52,364 nucleotides of DNA from an uncultured Lachnospiraceae bacterium (GCA_947169385.1 CAMVPR010000018.1:1-52364); one strand, 5' to 3'; shown: positions 8,759-18,608, numbered from the stretch's first letter. A program made the numbers and translations. The notes: a model not told the origin generated them from the letters alone.

Positions 8759-9958
8759 CTACTCTTCGTTGACATTTGCCTTATTAGTAGTGTCTTCGGC
8801 ACCTGCATCACCCTCGGAACCCTCTTGATTCTTAGGTTTGTCAGGTGGTGCTTCCGTGGTCTTAGGCGCTTCCGTAGCCTTCGGTGCCTCGGTTGACTGC
8901 GGCTTGGCCTCTGTCGTCTTGGTCTCCTTAGCCTTCTTAGGCTCCGTCTTCTTCTTAGGCGCCTCTGTCGTGACAACAGCCTCCGTCGTCGCTACTGCCT
9001 TGGTAGTGGCATCAGCCTTTTTGGCATTCTTGCTCGCATCGGCAGAAACAGCCGGCTCCTCGGTAGTCACCTTGGTCAGGTAGCCTTTATTATAGCCGTT
9101 AAAACTGATTGCACCCTCGTATTCCTCTAGCGTAATGCCTCTCTCGGTCAAGAGCTTGGCAACCTCAACTCCGACATACCTTATGTGCCATGGTTCATAA
9201 GCATACCCGGTAATCTCTGTCTTGTCATCCTGGTATCTGACAATGTATCCGTAATCCTGGCAATGCTCATTAACCCACTGTCCCTCTTTGGTTGTGGCAA
9301 ATGAAGTCCAAAGCTGGTATCCAAGGCTCGGCGTTGAAATGTCAATAGCCATCCCCGTCTGATGCTCACTCTTGCCCGGACGCGCGCTGTAAACCTCGGA
9401 ATAAGCCTGTCCCTTGGTTGCAACGTTATTGTTATATATCTTCTTCTGTGTCTCGTAAGACCTGTACGCCGAAACACCCGCAAGTGCAATCCCGTCTTCC
9501 TTGGCAGCGTTAAACATCTCTTCAAGCGCCTCTGCCGCCTCAGGAATCATCTGTCTGTTCTCATCAGCGACAAATGTTCCGAAATCAACATCCACCTTGA
9601 CCATCGTCTCCGGCACATAATCCTCCGGTACCGGGTTGTCCTTGTTGACAAGAAGCACCCTCGGGTACTCAGTCTCTATGTCATCAACAGCACCCACCGG
9701 AAAATTATCCGGAATATTGTCACCCGTCATCGCCATCGAAACATCCTTAGAAGCAGAAAGTTTAATAAAGCAATGTATTCCAAGGCAAATGATACCAATC
9801 ACCAGCAGTATATCCAAAACCGCTCTTCTCTTCCTGCGCCTCGCTCTCCGCCTGCTAACTCGCTCTTTATTACTCTGTCTCACTCGTCTGTTGTTGCCTG
9901 AAGAGTTGGATATATGGTTCTCACCGACATACCCGAACTCGCTGTCCCATTTGTTCAT
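8759..9958 (-). CDS. membrane-anchored VanY-type D-alanyl-D-alanine carboxypeptidase
   Basis: This zinc enzyme removes the terminal D-Ala of peptidoglycan stem peptides outside the cell. Residues 1-45 are strongly basic, residues 47-66 form one membrane anchor, and the catalytic domain spans roughly 105-275. Zinc and catalytic residues are visible in SEHQTGMAIDIS (His199, Asp206) and in EPWHIRYVG (Glu255, His258), with the substrate-binding YRSYETQ near residue 165. After residue 298 comes a low-complexity Thr/Lys/Glu/Pro tail of about 100 residues built of TTEAP-like units, probably spanning or sticking to the cell wall. Presence in the cell-wall maintenance set is normal; nothing in the neighbourhood suggests a vancomycin resistance cluster. 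GGAG lies ten bases before the start codon. Confidence 0.9.
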   Translation of the reverse strand: MNKWDSEFGYVGENHISNSSGNNRRVRQSNKERVSRRRARRRKRRAVLDILLVIGIICLGIHCFIKLSASKDVSMAMTGDNIPDNFPVGAVDDIETEYPRVLLVNKDNPVPEDYVPETMVKVDVDFGTFVADENRQMIPEAAEALEEMFNAAKEDGIALAGVSAYRSYETQKKIYNNNVATKGQAYSEVYSARPGKSEHQTGMAIDISTPSLGYQLWTSFATTKEGQWVNEHCQDYGYIVRYQDDKTEITGYAYEPWHIRYVGVEVAKLLTERGITLEEYEGAISFNGYNKGYLTKVTTEEPAVSADASKNAKKADATTKAVATTEAVVTTEAPKKKTEPKKAKETKTTEAKPQSTEAPKATEAPKTTEAPPDKPKNQEGSEGDAGAEDTTNKANVNEE

Positions 9959-10115
9959 CTATATACATCTCCGTTCAGAATTAACAATGCTAAAAATATA
10001 GAATTCCCCGATTAATAATAACACCAGACACGAGAAAATAGTTAACAAAGAAGATTTATTTTTAGCTAATCTTATAGGCATAATGTTTAAGGTGCAAAAA
10101 CAACGCAATATATCC

Positions 10116-10144
10116 TTGAAAAAAAAGCAAATCACAAGTATAAT
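10116..10144 (+). promoter_or_regulatory. promoter for the malQ operon
   Basis: TTGAAA (10116-10121), a 17-base spacer and TATAAT (10139-10144) precede malQ by about 48 bases. The 9959-10191 gap holds nothing else I can identify. Confidence 0.65.
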
Positions 10145-10191
10145 CATATCCGAGTATATATAAATAAAGAAATAATACGGAGGTAATAATT

Positions 10192-11832
10192 ATGGCAGTT
10201 AAGAGAAGCAAAGCCGTATCCGACAACTGTTTAAATGAACGTTTGTCAGGCATACTCGTACATCCTACCTCATTTCCAAGTCCATACGGAATCGGAGATT
10301 TAGGACAGGGTGCTTATGATTTTATAGATTTCTTAAAGGAGGCAGGTCAGCATTTGTGGCAGGTATTACCACTAGGTCCTACAGGCTATGGCAATTCGCC
10401 ATATCAGTCATATTCATCATTTGCAGGACAACCTTTAATGATATCACCTGATGAATTAAAGAAAGCCGGACTCCTAAAGGAAGAGGATTTAAAAGACATT
10501 CCTAACTGGGAGAATCCGTTAAGAGTAGATTTTGACAAGGTTTCAGAATATAAGGAGACACTTCTTTTAAAGGCATATGAGAACTTTAAAGCCAAGACCT
10601 ACCTTGACATAGAGGAAGAAGAGCCTGAAAGCGAGGTTAAAGAATCCGGGGTCAAGAAAGAGGACACCAAGGACAAGGCAGGCGCCAAAGAGACCAAAAA
10701 GGCGGTTAAAAAAGAAGACCTCACCAAGAGATTTGAGAAGTGGGTCAAGGACACCGATTGGGTGGCGGACTACGGCTTATACATGGCAGTAAAAGGTGAA
10801 TTTGATGGCAAATGCTGGCAGGAGTGGGATAAAGAGATTGCATTTCCTACCAAGGACACCAAGGAGAAATGGGCTAAGAAGCTTGAAGATAAAGTAAGAT
10901 ACTATGAATTCAGACAGTTCATATTCTTTGAGCAGTGGATGAAGCTGAAGGAATACGCTCACGAGAACGATGTATGGATTGTCGGTGATATTCCTCTCTA
11001 CATTTCAGAGGATTCTGCAGACGCATGGGCTGCACCTGAGATGTTTGAGCTTGATACCAAGGGATATCCTAAGAATGTTGCAGGTGTACCACCTGATTAT
11101 TTCTCTGCTACAGGACAGCGTTGGGGCAACCCACTCTACAACTGGACAGCACAGAAGAAAGACGGCTTCAAATGGTGGATTTCAAGAGTTAAGGCTCAGC
11201 TCGTTATGACTGACTACTTACGAATCGACCACTTCAGAGGTTTCGAAGCATATTGGTCAGTTCCTGCCAAGGAGGAGACCGCTATTAACGGTAAGTGGGT
11301 CAAGGCTCCGGGAGATGAGCTTTTCGCAGCTATTGCCAAGGAGTTCGGTAATGACCTTCCTATTATCGCTGAAGATCTCGGAATCATAACGCCTGAGGTT
11401 GAGGCATTAAGAGACAAGTACAACTTCCCGGGTATGAAGGTGTTACAGTTTGCATTTGACGGAACGGGCGAGAATGCATTCCTCCCTCACTATTACCCAT
11501 ATAACTGCGTATGCTACACCGGTACTCACGACAACGACACTACAGTCGGCTGGTACAAGAAAGCTAACGAGGCTAGCAGAGACAAGGTACGTCGCTACAT
11601 GAGCATCGACGGCAACAACGTAAGCTGGGATTTCATCGCACTCGCACTTAAAAGTGTTGCCAAGTACGCCATCTTCCCTCTTCAGGATGTTATGCGCATG
11701 GATTCAGACGCAAGGATGAACACACCGGGAACCATGGAAGGTAACTGGATATGGAGATATTCCAAGGAACAATTAAAATCAGAAGACGCCAAGAACCTTA
11801 GGAATATGACCGAATTGTACGGAAGGCTTTAA
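10192..11832 (+). CDS. malQ: 4-alpha-glucanotransferase (amylomaltase)
   Basis: The enzyme transfers alpha-1,4-glucan segments between maltodextrins and works with glycogen phosphorylase in glycogen/maltodextrin turnover. It is a glycoside hydrolase family 77 protein. The N-terminal LVHPTSFPSPYGIGDLG motif, the nucleophile region RIDHFRGF (Asp346), the acid/base EDLG (Glu394) and THDNDT (His446-Asp447) are all present. It is 546 residues, longer than the usual ~500. The extra length is a Lys/Glu-rich, low-complexity insertion at about residues 137-178 (EEEEPESEVKESGVKKED and following). GGAGG is well placed before the ATG. The stop codon is two bases from the start of the acyltransferase gene, so the four genes to 14735 probably form one operon. 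Confidence 0.95.
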   Translation: MAVKRSKAVSDNCLNERLSGILVHPTSFPSPYGIGDLGQGAYDFIDFLKEAGQHLWQVLPLGPTGYGNSPYQSYSSFAGQPLMISPDELKKAGLLKEEDLKDIPNWENPLRVDFDKVSEYKETLLLKAYENFKAKTYLDIEEEEPESEVKESGVKKEDTKDKAGAKETKKAVKKEDLTKRFEKWVKDTDWVADYGLYMAVKGEFDGKCWQEWDKEIAFPTKDTKEKWAKKLEDKVRYYEFRQFIFFEQWMKLKEYAHENDVWIVGDIPLYISEDSADAWAAPEMFELDTKGYPKNVAGVPPDYFSATGQRWGNPLYNWTAQKKDGFKWWISRVKAQLVMTDYLRIDHFRGFEAYWSVPAKEETAINGKWVKAPGDELFAAIAKEFGNDLPIIAEDLGIITPEVEALRDKYNFPGMKVLQFAFDGTGENAFLPHYYPYNCVCYTGTHDNDTTVGWYKKANEASRDKVRRYMSIDGNNVSWDFIALALKSVAKYAIFPLQDVMRMDSDARMNTPGTMEGNWIWRYSKEQLKSEDAKNLRNMTELYGRL

Positions 11833-11834
11833 TT

Positions 11835-12602
11835 ATGATTCGATTAATAATAATATTTATATTTTTAGTACTGTTCTTCTTAATCGGACTCTTCACGAAC
11901 CTTTACATCATGATAGTCCGAAAGAAGAATGCCAATAAGGCTACAGATATATCCAACAGAATTGTCGGCAACGGATTTTCACTGATTCTCACCATTGCAG
12001 GTACCAAAAAGATCGTCAAAGGTCTCGAGAACATCCCTGAGAGTTCGGCACTTTACGTGGGCAATCACAGAAGCTACTTTGATATCGTGATTACTCACTC
12101 TTCGCTTAAGAAAGCCGGCAAGAGCGGTTCGTACCGTGTACCACTCGGTTTCATTGCCAAGATTGAGATCGACAAGGTTCCGTTCTTAAGAACGTGGATG
12201 CGCAATATAGGATGTCTGTTTCTTGACAGAAAGGACACAAGGTCGGCTCTTAAGAGTATCCTAACGGGAGTAGATATCTTAAAGCAGGGGCATCAGAGCC
12301 TTGTTATATATCCCGAAGGCACGAGAGGTCACAAGGACACCATGGCTCCTTTCAAGAAAGGTAGTTTTAAGCTTGCTGAGAAGTCGGGCGTTCCTATCGT
12401 TCCCGTTGCCATCTTGGGAAGCGATGACATTTTCGAGAATAATCCATGGATTTTGAAGGTCAGATCAAGGAAGGTTTATCTCACGTTTGGTGAGCCTATA
12501 GATACAGCTTCTCTTGACAAGGAGACATTAAAGCACATCGATTCATATGTGCAGAATAAAGTAGCAGAACTTATTGAACAAACCAAGAAAGAAATAGCTT
12601 AG
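11835..12602 (+). CDS. plsC: 1-acyl-sn-glycerol-3-phosphate acyltransferase
   Basis: The protein adds the second acyl chain to lysophosphatidic acid to make phosphatidic acid at the membrane. It has an N-terminal hydrophobic anchor (residues 3-27), the HX4D catalytic motif in NHRSYFD (His78, Asp83), an FLDRKD segment near 129 and the EGTRG phosphate-binding motif at 161-165, in the order expected for PlsC. The 255-residue length is normal. Its ribosome binding site (GGAAGG) lies inside the last codons of malQ, which indicates translational coupling. A broader lysophospholipid acyltransferase role cannot be excluded. Confidence 0.92.
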   Translation: MIRLIIIFIFLVLFFLIGLFTNLYIMIVRKKNANKATDISNRIVGNGFSLILTIAGTKKIVKGLENIPESSALYVGNHRSYFDIVITHSSLKKAGKSGSYRVPLGFIAKIEIDKVPFLRTWMRNIGCLFLDRKDTRSALKSILTGVDILKQGHQSLVIYPEGTRGHKDTMAPFKKGSFKLAEKSGVPIVPVAILGSDDIFENNPWILKVRSRKVYLTFGEPIDTASLDKETLKHIDSYVQNKVAELIEQTKKEIA

Positions 12603-12621
12603 TTTTAAGGAGGATTACAAA

Positions 12622-13173
12622 ATGCCAGGTTGGGCTTGGGCGATAATCATCGTCATAATTGTTGTAGGAATATGGGTAGGTCTTTACTTCTTCGGCAGAA
12701 GAATGCAGAAGAAGCAGGAGGCACAGCAGGAGCAGATTCAAGCTGCTGCACAGCAGGCTTCTCTTCTGATTATAGACAAGAAGCGCATGAAGCTTAAGGA
12801 AGCTAACCTTCCTAAGATTGTTATGGATCAGGTTCCTAAGAGACTTAGAGGTTCTAAAGTGCCTATCGTCAAGGCTAAGGTTGGTCCACAGGTTATGTCA
12901 TTTATATGTGATGAGCAGATATTTGACGAGATTCCTGTTAAGCGCGAAGTTAAGGCAAGAGTCAGTGGCATCTATATCGTCGGTGTCAAGAATATCAGAG
13001 GTGGCGATGTCAACACCAAGCAGGCTAAGCCTTCACTTAGAGCAAGACTTATGAGGAAGCAGAAGGAGCTTCAAGCCGAAGTTGACAAGGATTCCAAGAA
13101 GAATAAGTCGTCCAAGAAGGGCACGACCGGCAGTATCAGTGCAAATGCCAAATCCAACAAAAAGAACAAATAG
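12622..13173 (+). CDS. small single-span membrane protein, unknown function
   Basis: I do not recognise the family. The 183-residue protein has one N-terminal membrane span (about residues 3-26), a Gln/Ala-rich helical stretch (KKQEAQQEQIQAAAQQ), a compact middle of about 90 residues (DKKRMKLKEANLPKIV to GIYIVGVKNIRG) and a Lys/Ser-rich C-terminus (KKNKSSKKG). The layout suggests a cytoplasmic domain tethered to the membrane with a basic tail that could bind nucleic acid or phospholipid; this is inference. It has GGAGG and sits 19 bases after plsC and 17 bases before the DUF218 gene, in the same operon. Confidence 0.8.
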   Translation: MPGWAWAIIIVIIVVGIWVGLYFFGRRMQKKQEAQQEQIQAAAQQASLLIIDKKRMKLKEANLPKIVMDQVPKRLRGSKVPIVKAKVGPQVMSFICDEQIFDEIPVKREVKARVSGIYIVGVKNIRGGDVNTKQAKPSLRARLMRKQKELQAEVDKDSKKNKSSKKGTTGSISANAKSNKKNK

Positions 13174-13190
13174 TTTTTAGGAGTGAACTT

Positions 13191-14735
13191 ATGACCCGAA
13201 TACTCTACAAAATAAGGTTTATATTAGGAGCGATGCTTTTAGTCGGCATTAGTATTATAATTGTAGACATATGCGGAAAAAGCTATACCTTCACCCATCA
13301 TAATTTAAGATACTATAGCGAATATAATGATTCTATCGCAAAGAATCTTAGGGTATATCCTGAAAATGACGGTGGGAATTATGTCCAGGTTACAGATTAC
13401 CATGTTAATTCAAATAAAGATTTAATTATAACAATCAAATCCAAACCTGAAAATATCAAAAAGACTCAAAGGGTATTTTTAATCGTTACAGATAACCGGG
13501 ATTACAGTAACTTCATCATCTTATTTGTCCATAAAAGCGGCGTAATAACAATCGACGATTATTTTGGCAAAACCGGTGGTTCTAAGATTGTAAGCATTTT
13601 ATTTGTTATATATCTTCTGCTCATAATACTTCATTTCATCAGAAGATATAGAACAAGCATGAAAGCCAATATATATCAATACAGAAACATATTGTATCTT
13701 GGATTTACAATATATCTTTTATATGCTCTTTATACGTTCGGGAACGGAATCTTTAAGGACGCGGGGCTCATCAATCATTTTTATAATTATTCGGATTCAA
13801 TGGTAACATTTTCTTTAATTACATTTCCGATTATTATTGTATTGACAGTTGTGGTATGTTCGAGCAATGTCAAGCTGATGATAAAGGAAGGCAAAAACTG
13901 GCGTAATATGCTTGGATTTATCTTAGGCATCGCTTTGTGTCTTGGTATTATCGTGCCTGAATTTATTAACGAGACACTTCAATCCACTAATTTTTTGGAC
14001 CTGCATAAATGGACGGGAACAGGAAGATTTATTATAGAATTCTTCCACCTGATATCAGCCTCGATAATGACATATATAGAATGCATTCTTTTTGCCACTA
14101 TCATCATAAGCATCAAGGCATCAAAGCATATCCCTTCTAAGGATATGGACTATATATTGATATTGGGATGTATGATTAATAAAGACGGGACTCTTACCAA
14201 GCTTTTAAAGGGCAGGGCTGACAGAGCGATAGAGTATTCCGCAATACAAAAGGCGCGCTCCGATAAGGATATTGTATTTGTGCCGTCCGGCGGTCAGGGC
14301 TCTGATGAGATTATGGCAGAAGGAGATGCGATTAAGAATTATCTTTTAAGCGAGGGAATAGACGATAGTCACATATTGGTTGAGAACAAGTCAACCAACA
14401 CAGACCAGAATTTTGCTCTTTCCTATGAGCTTATTAAAGAACATTATTATAAGACGCATGATAAAGAATCCAAGCCTAATATAGCATTTTCAACAACCAA
14501 CTATCATGTGTTCAGGTCAGGAATGCTTGCTTCATCTAAAGGCATTACTACCGAGGGCGTGGGTGCAAAGACTGTAAGTTATTTCTGGATAAATGCATTC
14601 ATAAGAGAGTTCATTGCTACCCTGGTTGCAGAGAAGAAGGTACACATTCTTGTTATCGGTACACTTACGGCAGCTAACGCATTTTCAATTATATTCACTT
14701 ACATATCCAACGTGATATTGTCTTCTCCGATGTAA
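13191..14735 (+). CDS. multi-span membrane protein with C-terminal DUF218 (YdcF/ElyC-like) domain
   Basis: Residues 8-26 and several segments between about 132 and 310 are hydrophobic, giving roughly six or seven membrane spans, with an extracytoplasmic loop at 30-130. From about 320 a DUF218 domain follows: YILILGCMINKDG, GRADRAIEYS, VPSGGQGSDE, EGDAIKNYLLSEGI and ENKSTNTDQNF, matching the YdcF/SanA/ElyC fold. Members of that family have been tied to cell-envelope maintenance, but their reaction is uncertain. The protein is 514 residues and AT-rich. It is the last gene of the malQ operon and ends at the strong bidirectional terminator at 14766-14806. Confidence 0.85.
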   Translation: MTRILYKIRFILGAMLLVGISIIIVDICGKSYTFTHHNLRYYSEYNDSIAKNLRVYPENDGGNYVQVTDYHVNSNKDLIITIKSKPENIKKTQRVFLIVTDNRDYSNFIILFVHKSGVITIDDYFGKTGGSKIVSILFVIYLLLIILHFIRRYRTSMKANIYQYRNILYLGFTIYLLYALYTFGNGIFKDAGLINHFYNYSDSMVTFSLITFPIIIVLTVVVCSSNVKLMIKEGKNWRNMLGFILGIALCLGIIVPEFINETLQSTNFLDLHKWTGTGRFIIEFFHLISASIMTYIECILFATIIISIKASKHIPSKDMDYILILGCMINKDGTLTKLLKGRADRAIEYSAIQKARSDKDIVFVPSGGQGSDEIMAEGDAIKNYLLSEGIDDSHILVENKSTNTDQNFALSYELIKEHYYKTHDKESKPNIAFSTTNYHVFRSGMLASSKGITTEGVGAKTVSYFWINAFIREFIATLVAEKKVHILVIGTLTAANAFSIIFTYISNVILSSPM

Positions 14736-14765
14736 TATGAACACTCTGCTGCATTTGCACAATAA

Positions 14766-14806
14766 AACCCGGATAAGATAAAGTCTGACTTTATCTTACC
14801 CGGGTT
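14766..14806. terminator. bidirectional terminator between convergent genes
   Basis: AACCCGGATAAGATAAAGT pairs with ACTTTATCTTACCCGGGTT around a three-base loop (one mismatch or bulge). It is followed by ATTTT rightward and by TTATTG leftward. It separates the DUF218 gene from the large convergent gene at 14853. Confidence 0.85.
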
Positions 14807-14852
14807 ATTTTAGGAAGACAATATTCTTATTAATCAATATGTCGATATGACA

Positions 14853-17800
14853 TCAATGATTTCTTCCAAGCTTGGCATCACGCTTTCTCTTGGCTTCAGC
14901 CGCTCTGCCTTTTTCAAGTTGCTCGGTTTCAATCTTCTTAGATGTCTCTTTAGCCGATTTCTCATTGGACTTAGCCGTTACCGATGCGAGCTTCTGAACA
15001 ATCTTTTTGTCATTCATCTTCTCAATAATCTGCTCTGGAGAAAGTTTCTTAAAACCGTTATCCTTAACAAGTTCCTTAACACTCTCCCTTAGCGAGGCTG
15101 TAGCATTGTCACTCGTAAGACTTCTAATAAGCTTATCATCACTGAAATAATCTCTTACTACCGCCATTCTTACTTTCTTATTAAGATCTGCATTGTCGAT
15201 TGCCTTGTTCCTTTCAGCCTCACCTTCAATAGCTATGGCCTCACCTGTCTCTTCTATATCCTTATTGTTGATATCTTTAATCTTATTCTTATATGTTGTT
15301 TTAGTATTAATGCTCTCATCCATGGACTTATAGAATACATCCTTGGCATTGTTGATTACATTTAACATAAGAATATCTGTTGCGAGTTCAATCTTGTCAT
15401 TCTCTGAAAGAGGATATAACTCAGGTTCTTTAGAAGACTTATCAAGCCTGTTCCTTGCCTTCTCTGCCCCGGCATATATCTTGCCAATCTGACATACACT
15501 GCTGATATAATTCATATCCTCGGTAATCCTCTTGTAATCCTTGGCAATCTGAGTATTGACAATTGCTCTAAGCGTGTTATCCCTCTCTATCATTGCTACC
15601 ATTCTGCGGGCCATCTCACCGTTTATGAGGAACGAATCATCAACTGTTCTGCTTAATCTGCAAGACGCTGCAATCTGTCTGATACCGTCTGTAAGCATGG
15701 TAGCTAAAGGCACCTTGTTGCCCTTCTTATACTCGTTCATTACATCAACAGCGCCCTGTCTTCCTGCCTGCATAACATTGGCATAATTGGCAGCATTTTC
15801 AGGGATAGGCTTCTTGGCAAGAATAGATGTGTAGTCTTTACCTGTAACAAGAGTCTTGTTGTATTCAACATCCCATGCTCCCTTTCCTCTCTCATCCAAT
15901 GAAGCTGCTGATGAAGTAAGCGCACCTGCATATGCAATAGCTGCAAAATCATTGTCAGAAAGGGTTCTTCCTTCCTTTAAACCGTTGCCGATTTGAGCAT
16001 ATTCAGCCTGAACATTAGGGAATTTCTCATTAATATTCTCTCCAAATACAGCTGACAGACGCTCATTGTTCTCAGGGCTCATTCCAAACACACTCATAAC
16101 ATTATTGTACTGCTCCAGATACCAATCAGGCAGTATCTTACTGATATTAATACTTTCTGCAGCAACCTGACGCTCTTCCTCTTTGCTCTCTTCGAGAGAG
16201 TATATCTCCATACGCATGGTGTTGTATTTGTCACGAGATACATAATCAGGGCTGTTAGCGCCAACTCCACGCTTATGATTGATTGTTCTTAAGACGGCAT
16301 TAAACTCCTTGGTAGGAAGAATATCATAAAGAACCGTCATAACTGTGTCAAAACGTATCTGCCCGAACTCCCTGCTTCTTTTGGTCTCCTTGCCGTCTAT
16401 ATAAGCAAGACAGTATTCCTTAAGCGCATTCTTGGTATCAAGAAGGTCGGTCTTGTCACCGGTTGCAAGCTTGGAATAATAACTCTTAAGCGTTCTCATA
16501 ACACTGTCATACGCCTTGGAGTTGGTATCTCTGTCTTTAGATGTTTTAAAGTATCTCTTGCCTGTACCTGTACTCTCTAATCTGTCAATAACTCCCCTTA
16601 AGAATGTAACATTGGTTACAGGAACCTTGTCGTTGTAATACCCCGCAATAGCGTCATCATTACGAATGTTAATAGGAGATACTGTATGAATCTTGTCGTG
16701 CGCAGTCTTAAATGAGTTCTTGAGGTCATCAAACCTTACATTCCTTAATATCTGCTCTCCTTCCGTTTGAGCCCATTTCTTAAACTCCTTCTGAGCATCC
16801 GTCTTAGGATTAACCTTAGGAACGAGTCCTTCTCCGCCACCTACATAGAATCCGTTATTAAATGTTACTTTGTCAGCATGTACATCCATATAATTAGGGA
16901 AATTAACTATAATTCTTCCCCAAAGAGAGGTTGACTCAATCTTCTTAGAAGCCCTTTCATCTAAGATTGCAGAAAATTCATTCATTACGTAGTTTTTGAT
17001 ATCATCATCCGTAATATTCTGGTCCTGGCCTGCTTTTTGCTTGTCCTCCATAAGCTTATTCTTGTATTTCTCGTCAAGAGCAAGAAGCTTCAGATAACTG
17101 TCTTTTACCTTGTCACCAGCCGCAAATCCATTATCAGCTAAGAAGTTATTCTTCTCCATCTCTGACATTTCAAGAATATTCATATATTCTTCTATTGTTA
17201 AAGCATCAGAATACTTACTCTCTAACTTGGCTGTCTTAGCTCGCTTTCCTATAAACTCTTCATTTAATAATACTGAACCAAGATTCTTATAGTCCTCCTC
17301 AGTTACCTCATCTACATTTGGATTACCGCTTTCACGCTTTTGAGCTTTACATTTCTCTTGAAAATCCGGACGCCTGTCAAATTCAGCCTTTAATAAATCC
17401 AATAATTTATCAGTGTTCTTAACATTGTAATGAGCCAAGAAGTCAGCCTTCTGCTCATCATTAAGCTCACATATATTCATGAAATGATTAACCGTCATGT
17501 GCTCATTGTAGTATTCAGTATAATACTGTGATATAACCTTCATACCCTTATTAACCACAATATTACTGAACTCCTGGGTATAATCAGTATATATATCTTC
17601 CACAATCAAAGATATCTCTTCTTCACTAAGCTCATTATTAGGCTTCTCTAAGCTGTTCTTTTTCTTAAATGCATCAAATACTTTATCTTCACGATTAAAT
17701 CCATTCTTATCAAGATATAACTGCTGCTCATCCGAAGTAAAACCTAATTTAGCAAAGAATTGGTCAAATGTGGTAGTATCCTTATTAAATTTAAGATTGT

Positions 17801-18608
17801 CCCATATCTTGGTTCTTGCCTTCTCACCCGCTTCATTGGTGTAAGTAAGAACACTGATAAACTCGCTGTTAAAGGATTGAAGCGCACCTGTAATACGTGT
17901 CTCCGTAGTCTGTCTCATGTATGCAAGATAAGCGGCCTTCTTCTCTCTCTGAGGAGTTCCTTCAGGAATAGACTTAAGGATACTATCATAGACCTTACCC
18001 TGATTATTGGTATTCCACGAAAGAACAACACCAAGAGCACGGAAGCTGTCCTCGATACTATCTCTTGAACCGTCTCCAACCAAATCCAATAAAACTGCAT
18101 TATCAATATATTCCGAAGTCTCGTCCTCTACTTCGGTCGTTCCCATCTTAGGGTTTAATCCGGCTAACGCACGCTCATTAGCAGCATTAGCTAACTTCTC
18201 ATTGGCTTCATTAATAGCTGATTGCTTCTCTTCTTCGGTAGTACCCTTAGGGAATTCAATCTTCATATCATTCTCAGGAAGTATGGTAGTCTGATTGACA
18301 TCGTTAATAACCGAATTCAAAACCCCGAAAAGAATCTTGTCCTCTTTAGTTGTCTGAACCTTATATGCTTTTTTTACAACAGGCGCACTTTTTTTGACCT
18401 TCTCCACATAATCACTGTTATCAATACCGTCATCAGTAAGGTCATATATTTCTACGCTCTTTTTATTGTCATTTATATTATCAGGTTCTGCAGCTTTAGG
18501 AACTTCAATATTATTGTTAGCATTGTTCTGCTCATTGGTCTTGATTTCGTTCTCATAGTTCTCAATTCCTGAACCATTCTGGCTGTTGATATTATCGACT
18601 TCTTTCAT
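14853..18608 (-). CDS. large repeat-containing protein of unknown function
   Basis: I do not recognise the family. The 1251-residue protein is hydrophilic, with no signal peptide and no membrane span. An Asn/Glu-rich N-terminus (1-60) is followed by mostly helical sequence and a basic tail (EKGRAAEAKRKRDAKLGRNH). Between about residues 265 and 590 I see three imperfect units of roughly 100 residues. Each has a helix with F-M-x-I-L-x-L, an FLADNGFxxxDKVxDxxxK turn (YLDKNGFNREDKVFD, FLAHYNVKNTDKLLD, FLADNGFAAGDKVKD), and an acidic ITDDDIKNYV-like helix. The start is set at the second ATG, seven bases after GGGAGG; an ATG 15 bases upstream overlaps that site. It is a single-gene unit with its own promoter, in average base composition for the window. 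A structural, scaffold or effector-like role is possible but unproven. Confidence 0.85.
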   Translation of the reverse strand: MKEVDNINSQNGSGIENYENEIKTNEQNNANNNIEVPKAAEPDNINDNKKSVEIYDLTDDGIDNSDYVEKVKKSAPVVKKAYKVQTTKEDKILFGVLNSVINDVNQTTILPENDMKIEFPKGTTEEEKQSAINEANEKLANAANERALAGLNPKMGTTEVEDETSEYIDNAVLLDLVGDGSRDSIEDSFRALGVVLSWNTNNQGKVYDSILKSIPEGTPQREKKAAYLAYMRQTTETRITGALQSFNSEFISVLTYTNEAGEKARTKIWDNLKFNKDTTTFDQFFAKLGFTSDEQQLYLDKNGFNREDKVFDAFKKKNSLEKPNNELSEEEISLIVEDIYTDYTQEFSNIVVNKGMKVISQYYTEYYNEHMTVNHFMNICELNDEQKADFLAHYNVKNTDKLLDLLKAEFDRRPDFQEKCKAQKRESGNPNVDEVTEEDYKNLGSVLLNEEFIGKRAKTAKLESKYSDALTIEEYMNILEMSEMEKNNFLADNGFAAGDKVKDSYLKLLALDEKYKNKLMEDKQKAGQDQNITDDDIKNYVMNEFSAILDERASKKIESTSLWGRIIVNFPNYMDVHADKVTFNNGFYVGGGEGLVPKVNPKTDAQKEFKKWAQTEGEQILRNVRFDDLKNSFKTAHDKIHTVSPINIRNDDAIAGYYNDKVPVTNVTFLRGVIDRLESTGTGKRYFKTSKDRDTNSKAYDSVMRTLKSYYSKLATGDKTDLLDTKNALKEYCLAYIDGKETKRSREFGQIRFDTVMTVLYDILPTKEFNAVLRTINHKRGVGANSPDYVSRDKYNTMRMEIYSLEESKEEERQVAAESINISKILPDWYLEQYNNVMSVFGMSPENNERLSAVFGENINEKFPNVQAEYAQIGNGLKEGRTLSDNDFAAIAYAGALTSSAASLDERGKGAWDVEYNKTLVTGKDYTSILAKKPIPENAANYANVMQAGRQGAVDVMNEYKKGNKVPLATMLTDGIRQIAASCRLSRTVDDSFLINGEMARRMVAMIERDNTLRAIVNTQIAKDYKRITEDMNYISSVCQIGKIYAGAEKARNRLDKSSKEPELYPLSENDKIELATDILMLNVINNAKDVFYKSMDESINTKTTYKNKIKDINNKDIEETGEAIAIEGEAERNKAIDNADLNKKVRMAVVRDYFSDDKLIRSLTSDNATASLRESVKELVKDNGFKKLSPEQIIEKMNDKKIVQKLASVTAKSNEKSAKETSKKIETEQLEKGRAAEAKRKRDAKLGRNH

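Noticed and set aside
9362-9901. 179-codon open frame opposite the carboxypeptidase gene
   Set aside because: The opposite strand encodes an intact zinc peptidase with all catalytic residues; this frame shows no domain or initiation signal.
8759-9958. Part of a vancomycin resistance cluster
   Set aside because: A lone VanY-type carboxypeptidase without VanH, VanA/B ligase, VanX or VanRS neighbours is ordinary cell-wall machinery.
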